Shown here: one piece after another, positions 46,133 through 49,003 of the stretch | Position numbering within the stretch: position 1 is the stretch's first letter | Layout of the letters: each line of letters opens with the position of its first letter | NCBI GenBank assembly: GCA_031261285.1 | Contig: JAISKM010000123.1 | Coordinates: forward strand, 1 to 49,003 | DNA from: Candidatus Symbiothrix sp. | GTDB lineage: Bacteria > Bacteroidota > Bacteroidia > Bacteroidales > Azobacteroidaceae | Length of the DNA stretch: 49,003 nucleotides | Reading direction: 5' to 3' | The notes under the pieces: model-generated | What the model saw: only the letters and a program-made list of their open reading frames with translations | Database searches by the model: none | What the model was told of the DNA's origin: nothing | Made by a program: the position numbers and the translations under genes

Positions 46133-48733
46133 TCACAGGTCGTAAAGACAGAATGAGTAAGAAGCAGATGTCACATGGTTTTCGCGGCATTCAGATACAT
46201 TATATATACACCCCGAAGCATGGATCACATAAGCATAATAAGAGTTGCCGCCGCAAGATTCATTCGTCCAGAAATAATGGCCGCAGTTGCTCCAACCAGT
46301 AGTTCGTGCCTGGGCTTCTGCTCTTGTAGGCAGGCGCCAACCTTTTAACGCGCATTCTTGTCGCCCCCAGTCCCAGGTCCCGGCTCCCACGAGCATGGAT
46401 TGCCAGCACACGTAACCTACTTGTTGGCCATCGCAACTCCGTAATATTCTCACATCGTTAGATCCTGTTCTTGAATCGCTATTACCGGCCGCACTAGTAG
46501 CCACCACATTAAATGTGTTCGCCTCAGCTGTACCCGAAGACTTGGTGGTTAACGTGACAGTCGGACTTGTAGTTGTTTGCGGACTTGTCTGTGTAAAATA
46601 ATCCGTTGGGAATGTCCAACTATAACCGGTTGCGCCTGTGACCGCTGGAACAGTTAGTGTTACATTTGCTCCACTGGTAACGGTTGTTGGACTTGGCGTG
46701 ATAGTACCAGGTTGAGCTGGAACTACATTAACAGCGGTCGTTCCCGCACGCGCCGGACTTGTTCCACCAACACCTGTTGCCGTCACACTGAAGGTAGCAG
46801 CTGCATTTGTGCTGACTGTTTTTCCGGTCAGCGTAATACTGTTGGTCGTTGAACTTCCGGTGAAGTTAGCTGTTGGGAATGTCCAGGTATAAGACGTAGC
46901 GCCGGCTACAGCCGGAACAGTCAGTGTTACGGTTCCACCATTAGCAATGTTCGCTGCTCCGGTGATCGCTCCCGGTTGTGCCGATGTGACATTAATAGCG
47001 GTTGTTCCCGCACGTGCAGGACTTGTTCCACCAACACCTGTTGCCGTCACACTGAAGGTGGCAGCTGCATTTGTGCTGACAGTTTTTCCGGTCAGCGTAA
47101 TACTGTTGGTTGTAGAACTTCCGGTAAAGTTCGCTGTCGGGAATGTCCAGGTATAAGACGTAGCGCCGGTTACAGCAGGAACAGTCAGTGTCACGGTTCC
47201 GCCATTGGCAATGTTAGCTGCGCCGGTAATTGCTCCCGGTTGTGCTGGCGTGACATTAACGGTTGCAGTAGTGGCTCTGGAAGGACTGGCTCCACCGTGT
47301 GCAGGTGCCTTAGCTACTACACTGATTGACCCTGCTGCATTCGTGCTCACTGTTTTAGCCGTCAGCGTAATACTGTTGGTCGTAGAACTTCCCGTAAAGT
47401 TCGCTGTTGGGTAAGTCCAGGTATAGGTATCACCTGTTACAGCCGGAACACTGAGCGTAACGGTTCCGCCATTCGCTATGTTAGCCGCTCCGGTAATTAC
47501 TCCCGGTTGAGCCGGATTCACATTGATGGTCACATCTGCGGTTTGTACCGGTGTAGCAACAGTAGTCGCCCGAACGGATGTTTGACCGCCTGCTCCGGAT
47601 ACAGCAGTCACTAAACCGGAACTGTTGATTGTCGCTATTGAGGCTGAACCACCTGACCAGATCACGGCTTGATTAGCCTGCGGATTGGGTTGAACGGTCG
47701 CTGAGAGCTGCTGCGAGGAACCCGCACCTGTGGCAACCAACGACACCGGACCGGCAGGTGAAACGCTAACACCGGTTGGTTCAAGAGTGACGCTTACCAG
47801 ACAGGAATCCTGTTGGGTCGCATCATCAGTAGACGTAGCAAGGATATACACCGAACCATTACCCACAACGGTTACCTGACCTGCTTGAGAAACGGTGGCA
47901 ATAGCCGTGTTTCTGCTTAACCAGGTGACATTCTTATCAATTGCCTCATAAGGCGAAATCTCAGCGGTGAGTGTTTGTGCCTGAACGCCAAGCGTGGTAC
48001 AGTTCATCGACTCGGGATTGACAACCAATCCGGAAACACCGATACGAACCGTCACCGCACAAGTCCCTGTGATGGCATTATCGGCATTGGACATGGCAGT
48101 AATGGTAGTTGTACCATTCGTTAAGACAGTCACAACACCGGTTGTTGCATGAACGGTAGCAACGGATGGCTCACTGCTTGACCAGGTCACGCTTTTATCC
48201 TTGACCTGAACAGGCAAGACTGTGGCGGTTAAAGCATCCTGTGCTCCTTTGGTTGTATATTCAATCACATTCGGATCAACCGACACGCTGGATGGCTGAA
48301 CGGTAATCTTTTTCCAAGCCGTTCCCATCCACACGTAAACACCTTTACCACCTGTTACGGCAGTATTGGTGTTATAAATCATCATCCCTTGCGAAGACGC
48401 CTTATCTGTATCGGGTAAGACAAACTGCGTTAAATCCGTATCCAATGCGATGTTAGGAAGAACGACCCCCTGAGTCGTTGAATTCAAATCAAGCATCGCA
48501 CCGGCTCTGGGCGCAGTGCCCGAACCGATTAACACCTGAGGCGTAGCAGCGGCTTTCGCCGGAACGGCGCTTGCAGTGGCTGTGTTGGTCACGGCTGACG
48601 CCGGTGACCAACTACCGGTTAACAGCAAGGCTGTAACCAGCAATATTGTCAGGACGGACTTAATCCGCAATATCCTAACTGTCATTGCGGACTTGATCCG
48701 CAATCTCCTAATCCTATTTTTTCTTTTCATCAT
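46133..48733 (-). CDS. Secreted protein with Ig-like (Big_2) and PKD-like repeats
   Basis: 866 residues. Signal peptide with hydrophobic core 'SVLTILLVTALLLTGSWSPASA'; the start is uncertain, since M17 (48685) gives a normal signal and the first 16 residues come from a repeat. Then a trimeric-adhesin-like short linker; about 150-410: three Big_2 domains ('VTWSSSEPSVATVHATTGVV'); about 410-770: four PKD/Ig-like units beginning 'QPGAITGAANIANGGTV', about 88-89 residues each, two almost identical in DNA. The last 100 residues are Cys/Trp-rich, 'VGYVCWQSMLVGAGTWDWGR' and 'GWRLPTRAEAQA', like DUF1566/FISUMP-type ends. No T9SS tail is visible. Surface or extracellular binding role likely. Confidence 0.8.
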   Translation of the reverse strand: MMKRKNRIRRLRIKSAMTVRILRIKSVLTILLVTALLLTGSWSPASAVTNTATASAVPAKAAATPQVLIGSGTAPRAGAMLDLNSTTQGVVLPNIALDTDLTQFVLPDTDKASSQGMMIYNTNTAVTGGKGVYVWMGTAWKKITVQPSSVSVDPNVIEYTTKGAQDALTATVLPVQVKDKSVTWSSSEPSVATVHATTGVVTVLTNGTTTITAMSNADNAITGTCAVTVRIGVSGLVVNPESMNCTTLGVQAQTLTAEISPYEAIDKNVTWLSRNTAIATVSQAGQVTVVGNGSVYILATSTDDATQQDSCLVSVTLEPTGVSVSPAGPVSLVATGAGSSQQLSATVQPNPQANQAVIWSGGSASIATINSSGLVTAVSGAGGQTSVRATTVATPVQTADVTINVNPAQPGVITGAANIANGGTVTLSVPAVTGDTYTWTYPTANFTGSSTTNSITLTAKTVSTNAAGSISVVAKAPAHGGASPSRATTATVNVTPAQPGAITGAANIANGGTVTLTVPAVTGATSYTWTFPTANFTGSSTTNSITLTGKTVSTNAAATFSVTATGVGGTSPARAGTTAINVTSAQPGAITGAANIANGGTVTLTVPAVAGATSYTWTFPTANFTGSSTTNSITLTGKTVSTNAAATFSVTATGVGGTSPARAGTTAVNVVPAQPGTITPSPTTVTSGANVTLTVPAVTGATGYSWTFPTDYFTQTSPQTTTSPTVTLTTKSSGTAEANTFNVVATSAAGNSDSRTGSNDVRILRSCDGQQVGYVCWQSMLVGAGTWDWGRQECALKGWRLPTRAEAQARTTGWSNCGHYFWTNESCGGNSYYAYVIHASGCIYNVSECRENHVTSASYSFCLYDL
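46710..47504 (-). repeat. 264-267-bp tandem repeats in the Ig-like gene
   Basis: Unit borders (the 'cccggttg' block) fall at about 46710, 46974, 47238 and 47505: spacings of 264, 264 and 267 bp. The first two units are nearly identical, so duplication was recent or homogenised. Confidence 0.75.
48602..48629. repeat. Degenerate heptamers in the Ig-like signal-peptide codons
   Basis: CGGTGAC, CAACTAC, CGGTTAA, CAGCAAG: four 7-nt units like those at 24842-24872. They code LLLTGSWSP, against LLTGHWS in the GH3 gene. Confidence 0.5.
48655..48715. repeat. Two copies of the attgcgg palindrome at the start of the Ig-like gene
   Basis: tgtcattgcggacttgatcc then gcaatctcct, and before it a less perfect copy around gacttaatccgcaatatcct. 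They code the doubled 'RLRIKSAMTV' / 'ILRIKSVLT' n-region. Same family as 17843-17872. Confidence 0.7.
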
Positions 48734-49003
48734 GTATACTTTTTATCTGTTTATATTTTTTTGTTTCTACATTCAACCCCTACGGGGTTGTGGGAGAGAG
48801 GGGGTGTTTATACCCCCGCATTCCGCTTCGCTGCATACGGGGTTATCAACATTGAACACCTCCGGTGTTACTCTTTATGCCCAACGTGTTGGAACAAACC
48901 TGTGACAGGCTTGCAAGACCGGAAGGTCTTTTATTTCGATAACCCCTTGCAAGTGCGCAGCACGCAGCTCGGGGATAGTAGCACATCACTTCGAGGTGCA
49001 GCA
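48734..49003. repeat. Cluster of small palindromes (REP-like) at the right edge
   Basis: Perfect hairpins with 2-4-nt loops: CAACCCC-tac-GGGGTTG (48774-48790), AACACC-tcc-GGTGTT (48855-48869), CCAAC-gt-GTTGG (48881-48892) and AAGACC-ggaa-GGTCTT (48915-48930). The first has the same core as the RAYT ends. No gene; the 5' region of the Ig-like gene must include its promoter, not located. Confidence 0.6.

Noticed and set aside
1..49003. tRNA or rRNA genes
   Set aside because: No T-loop or acceptor pairs that fold were noticed on reading; a tRNA scan would be decisive.

Overview
The window looks like the chromosome of an uncultured member of the Bacteroidota, probably order Bacteroidales. Evidence: promoters of the TAnnTTTG type stand before many genes (spoT, rplS, an ECF sigma gene, metK, nuoK, argS); there is a BspA-like leucine-rich repeat protein with a type IX secretion tail and a GldB-like lipoprotein; and gene families such as GH3/beta-lactamase fusions, DUF4143 ATPases and WG-repeat proteins are typical of the phylum. 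Base composition is moderate and gene spacing tight. No rRNA, tRNA or CRISPR array was recognised.

Layout. 1-4.6 kb: a WG-repeat protein cut by the left edge, dinD, and a leuS that ends after 539 codons beside a REP-associated transposase (RAYT) framed by 31-bp inverted repeats. 4.6-9.6 kb: SDR epimerase, two GNATs, a thioesterase, a Tat-signal gene remnant and the bifunctional RelA/SpoT. 9.6-16.3 kb: a minus-strand peptide-export island with a C39-peptidase ABC transporter, a HlyD adaptor, a carboxypeptidase-regulatory-like exported protein, two double-glycine precursor peptides under near-copies of one promoter/leader, an HTH protein whose C-terminus itself looks like a double-glycine leader plus a short peptide, a small membrane protein, and a frameshifted divergent XRE regulator. 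16.7-32 kb is mostly housekeeping: TPR protein, dut, rplS, ECF sigma operon, YgjP-like protease, gldB-like, GH3-beta-lactamase, metK, O-methyltransferase, pyk, an isolated nuoKL pair and a DUF4143 ATPase. 32-38 kb: giant BspA-like protein, a rod-shaped ncRNA (possible 6S class), and a DUF6922/AbiEii-like pair whose toxin is decayed. 38-45.3 kb: M28 peptidase, lpdA, and a run argS - AAA ATPase - DUF4276 - serS. 45.3-49 kb: two long-hairpin elements, an Ig-like repeat surface protein and a cluster of small palindromes.

Two themes stand out. First, the peptide island: the HTH/double-glycine hybrid suggests a regulator whose tail could be cut by the same transporter that matures the two precursor peptides. 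This is a hypothesis from motifs only. Second, short repeats have entered genes in frame, much as Rickettsia palindromic elements do: palindromes in leuS, argS, dinD and a signal-peptide n-region, and heptanucleotide tandem repeats in lpdA and in two signal peptides. Related heptamer arrays sit at the ends of pyk and the M28 gene and in the sigma-gene promoter. Several apparent breaks (leuS, the XRE gene, the AbiEii-like gene) could be real decay or, where repeats or homopolymers are involved, assembly or base-calling artefacts; reads are needed to decide.
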